Below, piece by piece: positions 33,769 through 42,239 of a stretch of DNA of 64,000 nt; within the stretch, counting starts at the first letter, position 1, and every line of letters begins with the position of its first letter. Origin of the DNA: Mesorhizobium sp. GTDB lineage: Bacteria > Pseudomonadota > Alphaproteobacteria > Rhizobiales > Rhizobiaceae. The notes beneath the pieces were generated by a model, which made no database searches, was not told the origin of the DNA, and saw nothing but the letters and a program-made list of their open reading frames with translations. The DNA lies in NCBI GenBank assembly GCA_004017535.1, contig SAJS01000017.1, positions 62,001 to 126,000 of the forward strand, written 5' to 3'. Position numbers and translations under genes: made by a program.

Positions 33769-33840
33769 TTACCCGAAGGTGTCGGGACAGCGCTAATGTA
33801 GCGGGCCATCATCCGGCCGAGATACGCTGGGTGGTGCCGC

Positions 33841-34941
33841 ATGGCGACTGGTTTCGTTTTCCACGAACTTTATCTTTGGCACAACACCTGGAACTGGAAC
33901 CAGGTCTTCCCGCCGAGCCTGACGGTCCAGCCTGGCACGCATGCCGAAAATCCCGAGACCAAGCGGCGCCTGCGCAACCTGCTGGAAGTGAGCGGCATCC
34001 TCGACCATCTGGTCACCATCAAGCCGCGGCGCGCCACCGTGGAGGAGCTGTCGCGGGTCCACACGCCGGCGCATATCGCCAAGATCAGGGAGATCAGCGA
34101 TCGCGGCTATGGCGATGCCAGTTCGCTGACCCCCCTTGGCGCCGGCAGTTACGAGATCGCGCTTCTTGCCGCCGGCGGCGCCATCAAGGCGATGGAGGCC
34201 GTCATCACCGGCGAGGTCGACAATGCCTATGCGCTGATCCGTCCTCCGGGGCATCACGCCACCGCCGATGTCGGCATGGGCTTTTGCCTGTTCTCGAACG
34301 CGGCCATCGCCATCCGCCATGCACAGCAGTTGCACGGCCTCACGCGCATCGCGACCGTCGACTGGGACGTGCATCACGGCAACGGCACGCAGTCGATCTT
34401 CTACGACGATCCGAGCGTGCTTTCGATCTCGCTGCATCAGGACAATCTGTTCCCGGCCAATTCCGGTGCGATTGCTGAAAATGGCGAGGGCAAGGGCAAG
34501 GGCTTCAACATCAACGTCCCGCTGCCGCCGGGGTCCGGTCCCGGCGCCTATGCCGCGGCCTTCGAGCGCGTGGTGATCCCGGCGCTGACGCGCTTCAAGC
34601 CGGAGCTGATCGTGGTGCCCTCGGGCTTCGATGCTTCCGGAGTCGATCCGATGGGGCGCATGCTTATGAATTCCAGCGGTTACCGCAGGCTGGCGCGCAT
34701 ACTGCTCGACGCGGCGCGCGCGCTGTGCGGCGGGCGCCTGGTGATGACGCATGAGGGTGGCTACTCCGAAATGTACGTGCCCTATTGCGGCCTAGCGGTG
34801 ATCGAGGAGCTCTGCGGGCACCGCACGGGCGTCGAGGACCCGTGGGACCAGTTGATGGGACAATGGGGTGGAATGTCGGCGCAGCCGCATCAGACGGCAA
34901 TCATCGACCAGGCTGCCGAACTGGTCAAAAACATAAACTGA
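33841..34941 (+). CDS. Class II histone deacetylase / acetylpolyamine amidohydrolase family enzyme
   Basis: This 366-residue zinc amidohydrolase has the full arginase/deacetylase-fold set: RPPGHHATADVGMGFCLFSN (tandem histidines), VDWDVHHGNGTQSIFYDDPSVLSISLHQ (zinc Asp and His) and VVPSGFDASGVDPMGRM (zinc Asp). It would remove acetyl or similar acyl groups from amines, most likely small acetylated polyamines or amides rather than histones in a bacterium. The opening FVFHELYLWHNTWNWNQVFPP is typical of bacterial class II members found beside transporters. It lies 20 bases before the ABC substrate-binding protein gene, so uptake and deacylation appear linked. The start at ATG 33841 gives the expected N-terminus. 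Confidence 0.9.
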   Translation: MATGFVFHELYLWHNTWNWNQVFPPSLTVQPGTHAENPETKRRLRNLLEVSGILDHLVTIKPRRATVEELSRVHTPAHIAKIREISDRGYGDASSLTPLGAGSYEIALLAAGGAIKAMEAVITGEVDNAYALIRPPGHHATADVGMGFCLFSNAAIAIRHAQQLHGLTRIATVDWDVHHGNGTQSIFYDDPSVLSISLHQDNLFPANSGAIAENGEGKGKGFNINVPLPPGSGPGAYAAAFERVVIPALTRFKPELIVVPSGFDASGVDPMGRMLMNSSGYRRLARILLDAARALCGGRLVMTHEGGYSEMYVPYCGLAVIEELCGHRTGVEDPWDQLMGQWGGMSAQPHQTAIIDQAAELVKNIN

Positions 34942-34961
34942 CAAAAACAAGGGGAATCGAG

Positions 34962-36311
34962 ATGAAGCGCAGTTCGAAACTGACCACTCCGAATGTGATT
35001 GCCGGCTCTCGCCGCAATTTCCTGATCAAGGGCGGCCTTGCGACCGCCGCGACGCTGACCGGCATGCCGGCCATGCTGTTTTCGATGAACAACGAGGCGC
35101 GCGCCGAAGGCGACCCGATCCCGGTCGGCCAGTGCGGGCCGACCACCGATTTCGCCGCGCCCGACGGCATCGAGTTCAAGAACGGCCTGACGCTTGCCTG
35201 CGAGGAGATCAACGCGCTGGGCGGCATCCTCGGCCGGCCGCTCGAGCCGTCCTTCGAGGACACCGCGCAGATGGGAGACGCCACCAACGTTCAGGCGGCG
35301 CAGCGACTCGTCGACCGGCACGGCGTGCACGCCATCCTCAACGGTTACAACATCGGCTCCGGCGCCGCGATCCAGGAGGTCGCCGCCGACAACGGCATCA
35401 TCTACGTCCACTACGACACCACGATCGGCCACAACAATCTGGTGAAGTCCAACCCGGACCGCTACTGGGGTTCGTTCCAGGGCGATCCGGCCGAATACTG
35501 GTATGGCCCCGGCTTCCTGAAATTCCTGCAGGGACTGGAGGAGAACGGCGAGTGGAAGCGCAAGAACAACAAGATGGCGGTGATCCTGTCGGCCGGCGTC
35601 TATGCCTCCAACATCGCCAACGCCGTCAAGGAACAGGCCAAGAGCTACGGCTGGGACATCAGCCTGTTCGAGACCGTCAGCGTGCCTGCTTCCGAATGGG
35701 GACCGACGCTGGCCAAGATCCGCCAGGATCCGCCGGCGGTGATCTGCATCACGCACTTCCTGCCGGCCGATCTCGGGCAGTTCGCGCTGCAGTTCGCCTC
35801 GAACCCGACGCCGAGCCTGGTCTATATGCAATACGGCCCGTCGATCCCAGCCTTCCGCGACATCGCCAAGCAGGCCGCCAACGGCATCATCTACGCGACC
35901 GTCGTAGGCGCGCTGCAGGACGAGATCGGCACGGCCTTCGAGAAGCGCTACAAGGAAAAGTTCGGCCCGAACGCCGGCCATAATTCCGGTGCGCAGCCCT
36001 ATGACGGCGCCTATGTCTGGGCGACAGCCGCCGCACTTGCCGGCGGCACGGGCGAACCCGGCAACAACGACCAGAACCGCAAGGTTGCAGCCCGGATGAG
36101 CTCGATGATATGGCGCGGCGTGACCGGCACGACCCGCTTCATGCCGCTCGAGAACGCAGCCTACACCTATCCCACGCAGGTCAACGATTCATCGCTCGGC
36201 ATGCCGCATCAGTTCCTGCAGATCCAGGACTACACCAAGGGTCCCGGCCTGATCGCGCCGGCGCCATACGGCACGACCAAGTTCATGATGCCGCCATGGA
36301 TCAAGGCCTAG
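34962..36311 (+). CDS. ABC transporter substrate-binding protein (urea/amide/branched-chain type) with Tat-like signal
   Basis: This is a 449-residue periplasmic binding protein of the Leu/Ile/Val-urea-amide class. The N-terminus has a twin-arginine pattern, SRRNFLIKGGLATAATLTGMPAMLF, with cleavage expected after ARA near residue 47. The mature part starts IPVGQCGPTTDFAAPDGIEFKNGLTLACEEINALGGILGRPLEPSFEDTAQMGD, the usual first lobe. A GGGGAA ribosome site precedes the ATG. It is followed directly by two ATPases and two permeases, giving a complete transporter. The ligand is unknown; acetylated amines or short amides are suggested by the neighbouring amidohydrolase. Confidence 0.9.
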   Translation: MKRSSKLTTPNVIAGSRRNFLIKGGLATAATLTGMPAMLFSMNNEARAEGDPIPVGQCGPTTDFAAPDGIEFKNGLTLACEEINALGGILGRPLEPSFEDTAQMGDATNVQAAQRLVDRHGVHAILNGYNIGSGAAIQEVAADNGIIYVHYDTTIGHNNLVKSNPDRYWGSFQGDPAEYWYGPGFLKFLQGLEENGEWKRKNNKMAVILSAGVYASNIANAVKEQAKSYGWDISLFETVSVPASEWGPTLAKIRQDPPAVICITHFLPADLGQFALQFASNPTPSLVYMQYGPSIPAFRDIAKQAANGIIYATVVGALQDEIGTAFEKRYKEKFGPNAGHNSGAQPYDGAYVWATAAALAGGTGEPGNNDQNRKVAARMSSMIWRGVTGTTRFMPLENAAYTYPTQVNDSSLGMPHQFLQIQDYTKGPGLIAPAPYGTTKFMMPPWIKA

Positions 36312-36315
36312 CCGG

Positions 36316-37116
36316 ATGACGCAAGACGCCGCCGCGACGCCATTGCTGTCGTGCAGGCATGTCGGCAAGTCATTCGGCGCGCTCGCGGCGGTCCGCGATC
36401 TGTCCTTCGATGTCGGGGCTGGAGAAATCCTCGGCATCGGCGGACCGAACGGTGCCGGCAAGACGACGCTGTTCGAGGTGATCTCGGGGCTGAATCCGGC
36501 CACCAAAGGCGCTATCGTGCTCGACGGCCAGGACATCACCGGGCATGCGCCCGAGCAGATCTGTCATGCCGGCGTTGCCCGCACGTTCCAGCTCAACGCC
36601 GGCTTCGACAGCATGACCGCGCGCGAGAACGTGCTGGTCGGCGCCTATTTTGGCCGCAACAACCGGGCCGTGCCGACGCTGCGCGCCGGCCGCGCGGCGC
36701 ATGAGGCCGCCGATGCCGCGCTTGAGATGCTCGGCATCGCCGACCGCGCCGACAAAGTCACCGGCAAGCTGCCGGTGCTTGACCGCAAGCTCTTGATGAT
36801 GGCCAGCGCCATGGCGACGAAGCCGAAACTGCTTCTGATGGACGAGCCCGTCGGCGGCCTTACGGCGCGCGAGGTCGATCGTGTGATGGATGCCGTGCGC
36901 GCCATCAAGGCGGCAGGCGTCACCATCATCCTCATCGAGCATGTGATGCGCTTCCTGGTGCGCCTCTCCGACCGCATCATGATCATGCATCACGGCGAAA
37001 AGATATTCGAAGGCCTGCCGACGAAGCTCCTCGACGACCGCACCGTTGTCGACGTCTATCTCGGCCAGGGTGCCTCCGAGCGGCTGCGCTCCTTCATGGA
37101 AAACACGCATGGCTGA
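36316..37116 (+). CDS. ABC transporter ATPase, LivG type
   Basis: This 266-residue nucleotide-binding subunit has Walker A GPNGAGKTTLFE, family-typical QICHAGVARTFQLNAGFDSMTARENVLVGAYF, Walker B LLLMDEPVGGL and the switch histidine in LIEHVMRF. The signature motif is unusual: where LSGGQ-type sequence is expected it reads KLPVLDRKLLMMASAMA, so the canonical SGG(Q/E) is missing, a feature known in some urea/amide-type LivG members. It begins four bases after the binding-protein stop and overlaps the second ATPase by eight bases. Confidence 0.9.
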   Translation: MTQDAAATPLLSCRHVGKSFGALAAVRDLSFDVGAGEILGIGGPNGAGKTTLFEVISGLNPATKGAIVLDGQDITGHAPEQICHAGVARTFQLNAGFDSMTARENVLVGAYFGRNNRAVPTLRAGRAAHEAADAALEMLGIADRADKVTGKLPVLDRKLLMMASAMATKPKLLLMDEPVGGLTAREVDRVMDAVRAIKAAGVTIILIEHVMRFLVRLSDRIMIMHHGEKIFEGLPTKLLDDRTVVDVYLGQGASERLRSFMENTHG

Positions 37117-37819
37117 GGCAACTCTCGAGATCGTAGACGCGAGCGCCGGCTATGCCGGCCGCATCGTGCTCGACGCCATCAAACTTTCGGCAAGGAAGGG
37201 CCAGCTCACCGCCATTGTCGGCCCCAACGGCCATGGCAAGAGCACCCTGCTCAAGGCGATTTCCGGGCTGGTGCCGGTGACGTCCGGCGAGATCCACCTG
37301 GATGGCCTCCGCATCGACCGCCTGCGCCCCGACCAGATCGTCGAACGCGGCGTCATCCAGGTTCCGCAGGGCGACCTGCTCTTTCCGGCGATGACCGTGC
37401 ACGAGAACCTTTTGATGGGCGCATATGCAAACAGCGGCGGACTGGCCGAACGGCTCGATTTCGTCTTCACGCTGCTGCCCAAGCTGAAGGAGCGCCGCAA
37501 CCAGACCGCCGGCACGCTTTCCGGCGGCGAGCGCCGCATGTGCGGCATCGGCCGCGGCCTAATGGCCGGCGGCGAGGTGCTGATGCTGGACGAGCCCTCG
37601 CTCGGACTGGCGCCAATCGTCATCGAGCAAATCTACGAGGTCATCTTCAATCTCAGGCGGGAGGGCCGGACCATCCTTCTGGTCGAGGAAAATGCGGAGC
37701 GGATCGCCGAACATGCCGACATGATCCACCTGCTCGACAATGGCCGCATCGCCTGGTCGGGCCTGGGCGCCGAACTGATGGCGCGCCCGGAAATCGTCGA
37801 AACCTATCTCGGAGTGTGA
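37109..37819 (+). CDS. ABC transporter ATPase, LivF type
   Basis: This is a 236-residue nucleotide-binding subunit. It has Walker A GPNGHGKSTLLK, where His replaces the more usual Ala, signature TLSGGERRMCGIGRGLM, Walker B VLMLDEPSLGLAP and ILLVEENAERI in place of the switch His (Glu-Glu-Asn, normal for LivF). A start at ATG 37109 overlaps the LivG-type gene by eight bases, and an in-frame frame opening at 37046 is not needed. With the LivG-type subunit it powers the two permeases that follow three bases later. Confidence 0.92.
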   Translation: MAEATLEIVDASAGYAGRIVLDAIKLSARKGQLTAIVGPNGHGKSTLLKAISGLVPVTSGEIHLDGLRIDRLRPDQIVERGVIQVPQGDLLFPAMTVHENLLMGAYANSGGLAERLDFVFTLLPKLKERRNQTAGTLSGGERRMCGIGRGLMAGGEVLMLDEPSLGLAPIVIEQIYEVIFNLRREGRTILLVEENAERIAEHADMIHLLDNGRIAWSGLGAELMARPEIVETYLGV

Positions 37820-37822
37820 GCG

Positions 37823-38701
37823 ATGGACGTCCTGATCCAGATCGTCGCTTCCGGCCTGACGCTCGGCGCCATGTACGCGGTTGCCACCATCGGCCTCTCG
37901 CTGGTCTACGGCTCGCTCAACATGCTCAACATGGCGCATGGCGCCATCCTGACGCTCGGCGGCTATATCTGCTACGCGGCCATCGTCCATGCCGGCCTGC
38001 ATCCAGCACTGGCGCTGATCGCCGCCGCGTTCTTTTGCGCGCTGGTCGGCCTTATGATCTATTTCAGCGCGGCGCTGCCGCTGCTCAGGGCCGAGAATTT
38101 CGAGACCAACATCTTCATCGCCACGATCGGCATCGGCAGCGTCATAGAGAACCTGATGCTCAAGGGTTTTGGACCTTATCCGATCCCGCAGCCGCTCGCG
38201 GTCGACGGCCAGGTCGTCATCGGCAATGTGCACATCCCGCTGCAGAACGTCTTCATCCTCGGCGTCGCTATCGTGCTGATGGTTGGGGTCGCCATCCTCC
38301 TGCAGCGCACCAGCGCCGGCCGCGCCATCCGAGCCACTTCGATGAACCGCGAGGCGGCGCAGCTCATGGGCGTCAGGGTCGGCCGCGTCTACGCGCAGGT
38401 GCTGGCGCTCTCCGGGGCGCTCGCCGCGGTTTCCGGCATCATGATCAGCTCGATCGCCACGCTGACGCCGGTGATGGGCGGCGACCCCATGCTGAAGGCC
38501 TTCATCGTCTGCGTGGTTGCGGGCCTTGGCAATGTCTACGGCGCGGTGGTCGCGGCGATCGCGCTTGGGCTGCTCGAGGCCGCCACGCAATATGTGCTCG
38601 GCGTGCGCTGGAGCTTCGCCACCTTGCTGCTTCTCGTCATCCTCGTGCTTATCTGGCGGCCCTACGGCCTGTTCGGCAAACAGCAGGTGGTGCGCCTATG
38701 A
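37823..38701 (+). CDS. Branched-chain/urea/amide-type ABC permease, LivH type
   Basis: The 292-residue integral membrane protein has about eight hydrophobic helices. The LivH hallmarks are the opening IVASGLTLGAMYAVATIGLSLVYGSLNMLNMAHGAILTLGGYI and the cytoplasmic coupling loop SAGRAIRATSMNREAAQLMGVRVGRVYAQVLALSGALAAVSG, where the EAA-like loop contacts the ATPases. It ends WRPYGLFGKQQVVRL, typical of the family. It starts three bases after the LivF-type stop and overlaps the next permease by ATGA. Confidence 0.93.
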   Translation: MDVLIQIVASGLTLGAMYAVATIGLSLVYGSLNMLNMAHGAILTLGGYICYAAIVHAGLHPALALIAAAFFCALVGLMIYFSAALPLLRAENFETNIFIATIGIGSVIENLMLKGFGPYPIPQPLAVDGQVVIGNVHIPLQNVFILGVAIVLMVGVAILLQRTSAGRAIRATSMNREAAQLMGVRVGRVYAQVLALSGALAAVSGIMISSIATLTPVMGGDPMLKAFIVCVVAGLGNVYGAVVAAIALGLLEAATQYVLGVRWSFATLLLLVILVLIWRPYGLFGKQQVVRL

Positions 38702-39672
38702 CATCGATCCGCCGCGACATCCTTATCGGCCTTGCCTGCCTAGTTCTCGCCATCGCGCTGCCGTTCGCCATGCCAGGGCGCTATGTCATCACGCAGTCGA
38801 CGCTGTTCTTCATCTGGGCGATCGTGGTGGTGCAGTGGAACCTCGTACTCGGCATAGGCGGCATCTTCTCCCTGGCGCAGATGGCGCTGTTCGCCACCGG
38901 CGCCTACGCCACCGCGATGCTGGGCTTCTACTGGAAGGTGCCCATGCTTGCCGCCATCCCGATGGCCGGCCTGATCACCGTCGCGGTCGGCATGCTGATC
39001 GGCCTCGCCTGCCTGCGCCTGCGCGGCCCTTACGTGGCTCTGCTGACGCTGGCGATCGCGCAGGTCATGTATGTGCTCATCGTCAACGACACCGATTGCT
39101 TCACCACCACCGGCGGCTGCATGCCGCTGTTCGGCGGCGTGCGCGGCATCGGCCAGTTCGGCGACATCGGCCTGCGCGCGCTGTTCCCATCGAAATGGTA
39201 CGTCGCCCACTATTATGTCGGGCTGACGCTGCTGGCGGTCGCGGTGACGATCTCGATCGTCGTCATCCGGGGGCCGCTCGGCCTCGCCTTCCGGGCGCTT
39301 CGAGACAATCCAGGCTACGCCATGTCGCGCGGCATCAGCCGTTTCAAATACCAGCTCTGGATCTTCGCCGTATCCGCCTTCTTCACCGGCATCGCAGGCG
39401 GCTTCTACGCCATCCATTTCCGCGTCGTCGGCCCGACGGTGTTTTCCTTCTCGACGCTGCTGTTCCTGATCGCGATGATCGTCATCGGCGGCCTCGGCTC
39501 GATATGGGGACCCCTGCTCGGCGCCGCCGTGCTGATGCTGGCCGACGAAGGGATGCGGGAGTTGTCCGACTACCGCAATATCGGCCTTGGGCTGCTGCTG
39601 GCGGTCTTCGTCATCGCATGGCCGAACGGACTGAACGGCTGGCTGCAGAGGAGCCGAACCAATCGCGGTTGA
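38698..39672 (+). CDS. Branched-chain/urea/amide-type ABC permease, LivM type
   Basis: This 324-residue polytopic membrane protein is the second permease. LivM hallmarks are VVQWNLVLGIGGIFSLAQMALFATGAYATAMLG, LRLRGPYVALLTLAIAQVMY, the coupling loop GPLGLAFRALRDNPGYAMSRGISRFKYQLWIFAVSAFFTGIAGGFYA and VIGGLGSIWGPLLGAAVL. An ATGA overlap joins it to the LivH-type gene. It ends the five-gene transporter and converges with the MDR oxidoreductase gene, with only 29 bases between stops. Confidence 0.93.
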   Translation: MTSIRRDILIGLACLVLAIALPFAMPGRYVITQSTLFFIWAIVVVQWNLVLGIGGIFSLAQMALFATGAYATAMLGFYWKVPMLAAIPMAGLITVAVGMLIGLACLRLRGPYVALLTLAIAQVMYVLIVNDTDCFTTTGGCMPLFGGVRGIGQFGDIGLRALFPSKWYVAHYYVGLTLLAVAVTISIVVIRGPLGLAFRALRDNPGYAMSRGISRFKYQLWIFAVSAFFTGIAGGFYAIHFRVVGPTVFSFSTLLFLIAMIVIGGLGSIWGPLLGAAVLMLADEGMRELSDYRNIGLGLLLAVFVIAWPNGLNGWLQRSRTNRG

Positions 39673-39701
39673 CGACAGCTTCCATCGGCACTGCCTCCGG
39701 G

Positions 39702-40802
39702 TCAGGCGCCGCTCCACATCGCGTCCGGCACCACGACCAGCTTGCCGACGAAGTCCTTGGCCATGAAGTTCGTCTGGGCGCGGTGGAAGTCCGAGAGCTT
39801 GTAGACGCCGCCGACCAGCGGCTTGATCTTCTTTTCCTCGATGTAGCGGACGATGCGGCGGAAGTCGGCGCGCGTGCCCTGGCTGGAGCCGTGGAGCTGA
39901 AGCTGCTTCAGATACATGGTGCGCAGATCGAGCTGCACGACCGGACCGGCAATGGCGCCGGCCGTGGTGTAGCGGCCCTCGGGCCGCAGGATCCGCAAGA
40001 GGTCGTTGAAGATGGCGCCGCCCACGAGGTCGGCCACCACGTCGATGGGCTGGCCGCCGGTCGCTTCGTTGACGGCGGCGGGCAGGTCGGCCACGCCGCG
40101 CGTGATCACCTTTTCGGCGCCGATGTCGAGCACGGCCTGCTCCTTGCCCTTGCCGACGACGGCATAGGGAACGGCGCCGCGCGCCCTGGCCAGCTGCACG
40201 ATGCCGGAGCCGACGCCGCCCGAGGCGCCGGTGACCAGCACCCGTTCGCCGGACTTCAGCGCGGCACGCTCCAGCATCTGCTCGCCGGTGAGATAGGCGC
40301 AGCAGAAAGTGGCGAGCTCGACATCGCTCAAGTCCGTGTCGACGACATGCGCGTTCTCGGCCGGCAGCGCCTGGTATTCGGCGTAACCGCCGTCGCGGCC
40401 ATGGCCCATATAGTCGATGTCGGCCAGCGAATCGTCGTCGCGGTTGTAGATCGAGAAGTCGACCATGACGCGCTCACCGATGCGATTGGAGGACACGCCG
40501 TCGCCGACGGCGACGATGGTGCCCACGGTGTCAGTGCCCTGGATGCGCGGGAAGGTGAGCGTGTTGCCTTGCCGGCGCCAGGTCGATACCGCGGCCGCAT
40601 CCTCCTCCGTGCCATAGGCGCCCTGGCGCACCCAGACATCGGTGTTGTTCATGCCGCAGGCGCTGACCTTGACCAGCACCTCGCCGGCGGCAGGTGCCGG
40701 CACTTTCACATCGGTGCGGTAGACGAGCTTCTCCAGGCCGCCATGGCCGGTAAGCTGCACGGCGGCCATGGTGGCGGGAACGGTTCTGGTCATGGCATTC
40801 AT
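39702..40802 (-). CDS. Medium-chain (MDR) zinc-type alcohol dehydrogenase/quinone-oxidoreductase family protein
   Basis: This is a 366-residue oxidoreductase. The N-terminal GroES-like domain shows VKVSACGMNNTDVWVRQGAYG and GTDTVGTIVAVGDGV. The Rossmann domain has VLVTGASGGVGSGIVQLARARGA as the NAD(P)-binding loop, then VADLVGG and GRYTTAGAIAGPVVQLDLRTMYLKQLQLHGSSQGTRADF. The short version of the catalytic zinc region makes either a zinc dehydrogenase or a quinone-reductase-like enzyme possible. It starts 22 bases after the doeD stop on the same strand, so it is the third gene of a doeC-doeD-MDR transcript. It is not part of the known ectoine pathway; handling of an aldehyde by-product or a hydroxyectoine-derived alcohol is a guess. 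Confidence 0.85.
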   Translation of the reverse strand: MNAMTRTVPATMAAVQLTGHGGLEKLVYRTDVKVPAPAAGEVLVKVSACGMNNTDVWVRQGAYGTEEDAAAVSTWRRQGNTLTFPRIQGTDTVGTIVAVGDGVSSNRIGERVMVDFSIYNRDDDSLADIDYMGHGRDGGYAEYQALPAENAHVVDTDLSDVELATFCCAYLTGEQMLERAALKSGERVLVTGASGGVGSGIVQLARARGAVPYAVVGKGKEQAVLDIGAEKVITRGVADLPAAVNEATGGQPIDVVADLVGGAIFNDLLRILRPEGRYTTAGAIAGPVVQLDLRTMYLKQLQLHGSSQGTRADFRRIVRYIEEKKIKPLVGGVYKLSDFHRAQTNFMAKDFVGKLVVVPDAMWSGA

Positions 40803-40824
40803 GTCGCTTCTCGGATATCGCTTC

Positions 40825-42204
40825 TCAGATGCTGGCGAGGACGCTGTTCACAGCGTCGGCGGTCTTTTCGACGACAATGTCGGCCTCCTCGCGCGTCAGG
40901 CAGAGCGGCGGCGCGAAGCCGAGGATGTCGCCCTGCGGCATGGCGCGGCCGATGACGCCGCTGGCGGCCAGCGCCGCGGCGATCTGCGGCCCCACTTTAA
41001 GCGTCGGATCGAAGAAAACGCGGTCGTCGCGGTCCTTGACGAACTCGATCGCAGCCAGCATGCCGTCGCCACGTACCTCCCCGACATTTTTGTGGCCGCC
41101 GACTGCCTTGGCGAGCTCTGCGCGGAAGTAAGCGCCGGTCTCGCCGGCATTCCGCACCAGGTCCATCTCGTCGATCAGTTCTAGATTGGCGACGCCCGCG
41201 GCAACGCAGATCGGGTGCGCCGAATAGGTCCAGCCATGGCCGAGCGAGCCAAGCTTGTCGGAGCCCTTGACCAGCACCTGCCAGAACTTGTCGGAAACGA
41301 TGACGCCGGAGAGCGGCGCATAGGCCGAGGTCAGGCCCTTGGCGATGGTGATCAGGTCCGGCTTGATGCCGTAATGGTCGGAGCCGAACATGGTGCCGAG
41401 ACGACCGAAGCCGGTCACCACCTCGTCGGCGACGAGCAGCACGTCGTATTTGTTCAGCACGGCCTGGATTTTCTGCCAGTAGCCGGCCGGCGGCGGCACG
41501 ATGCCGCCGGTGCCGAGGATCGGCTCACCGATGAACGCGGCGACCGTGTCAGGGCCTTCGGCGAGGATCATTTCCTCGAGCTTGTCGGCGCAATGTTGCG
41601 AGAACTGCTCCTCGGTCATCGAGCGGTCGGCGCGGCGGAAATAATAGGGCGCCTCGGTGTGCAGAATCGGGGCGCGCGGCAGGTCGAAGGCGTTGTGGAA
41701 CAGCTCGAGCCCAGTCAGCGACCCGGTCATCACGCCGGAACCGTGGTAGCCGCGCCAGCGCGAGATGATCTTCTTCTTTTCAGGACGGCCGAGGACGTTG
41801 TTGTAGTACCAGATCAGCTTGATGTTGGTCTCGTTGGCGTCTGAGCCGGAGAGGCCGAAATAGACACGGCTCATGCCCTTCGGCGCGCGGTCGATGATCA
41901 TCTTGGCAAGCGTGATCGAGGCCTCCGTGGCGTGGCCGACATAGGCGTGATAATAGGCCAGGTTCTTCGCCTGCTCGGCGATTGCGTCGGCAATCTTCTG
42001 GCGGCCATAACCGACATTGACGCAATAGAGGCCGGCAAAGGCATCGATGCTCTTCTTGCCGGTGTTGTCCCAGACCGTGACGCCCTCGCCGCCGGCCATG
42101 ATGCGCGCCGGTGACTCGCCGCGTGCGTGCGTGCCCATATGCGTCGAGGGATGGAAGAAGTGGTCGCGATCCCAGGCCGAAAGTTCGTTGGATTGTTCGA
42201 GCAT
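40825..42204 (-). CDS. doeD: DoeD: 2,4-diaminobutyrate aminotransferase of ectoine catabolism
   Basis: This is a 459-residue class III PLP aminotransferase. It contains the glycine-tyrosine pair ISRWRGYHGSGVMTGSLTG, the catalytic block VLLVADEVVTGFGRLGTMFGSDHYGIKPDLITIAKGLTSAYAPLSG with lysine in AKGL binding PLP, and LGHGWTYSAHPICVAAGVANLEL. In ectoine degradation DoeD converts L-2,4-diaminobutyrate to aspartate semialdehyde. Identification relies on the family plus the position next to doeC, doeX and the whole ehu-eut-doe cluster. ATG 42204 has AGGAG upstream. It lies 35 bases after doeC on the same strand. Confidence 0.88.
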   Translation of the reverse strand: MLEQSNELSAWDRDHFFHPSTHMGTHARGESPARIMAGGEGVTVWDNTGKKSIDAFAGLYCVNVGYGRQKIADAIAEQAKNLAYYHAYVGHATEASITLAKMIIDRAPKGMSRVYFGLSGSDANETNIKLIWYYNNVLGRPEKKKIISRWRGYHGSGVMTGSLTGLELFHNAFDLPRAPILHTEAPYYFRRADRSMTEEQFSQHCADKLEEMILAEGPDTVAAFIGEPILGTGGIVPPPAGYWQKIQAVLNKYDVLLVADEVVTGFGRLGTMFGSDHYGIKPDLITIAKGLTSAYAPLSGVIVSDKFWQVLVKGSDKLGSLGHGWTYSAHPICVAAGVANLELIDEMDLVRNAGETGAYFRAELAKAVGGHKNVGEVRGDGMLAAIEFVKDRDDRVFFDPTLKVGPQIAAALAASGVIGRAMPQGDILGFAPPLCLTREEADIVVEKTADAVNSVLASI

Positions 42205-42239
42205 TTTTTTCTCCTTGCAGGGAATTCTTCCGGCGTGCG

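Noticed and set aside
37540-38697. Upstream extension of the LivM-type frame through livF and livH
   Set aside because: The extension is out of frame with those genes and lacks membrane character; the true start is the ATG overlapping the livH stop.
38517-40955. 812-codon frame running through livM and across the MDR gene
   Set aside because: It crosses two confidently identified genes in other frames and the predicted protein is compositionally biased without homology features.
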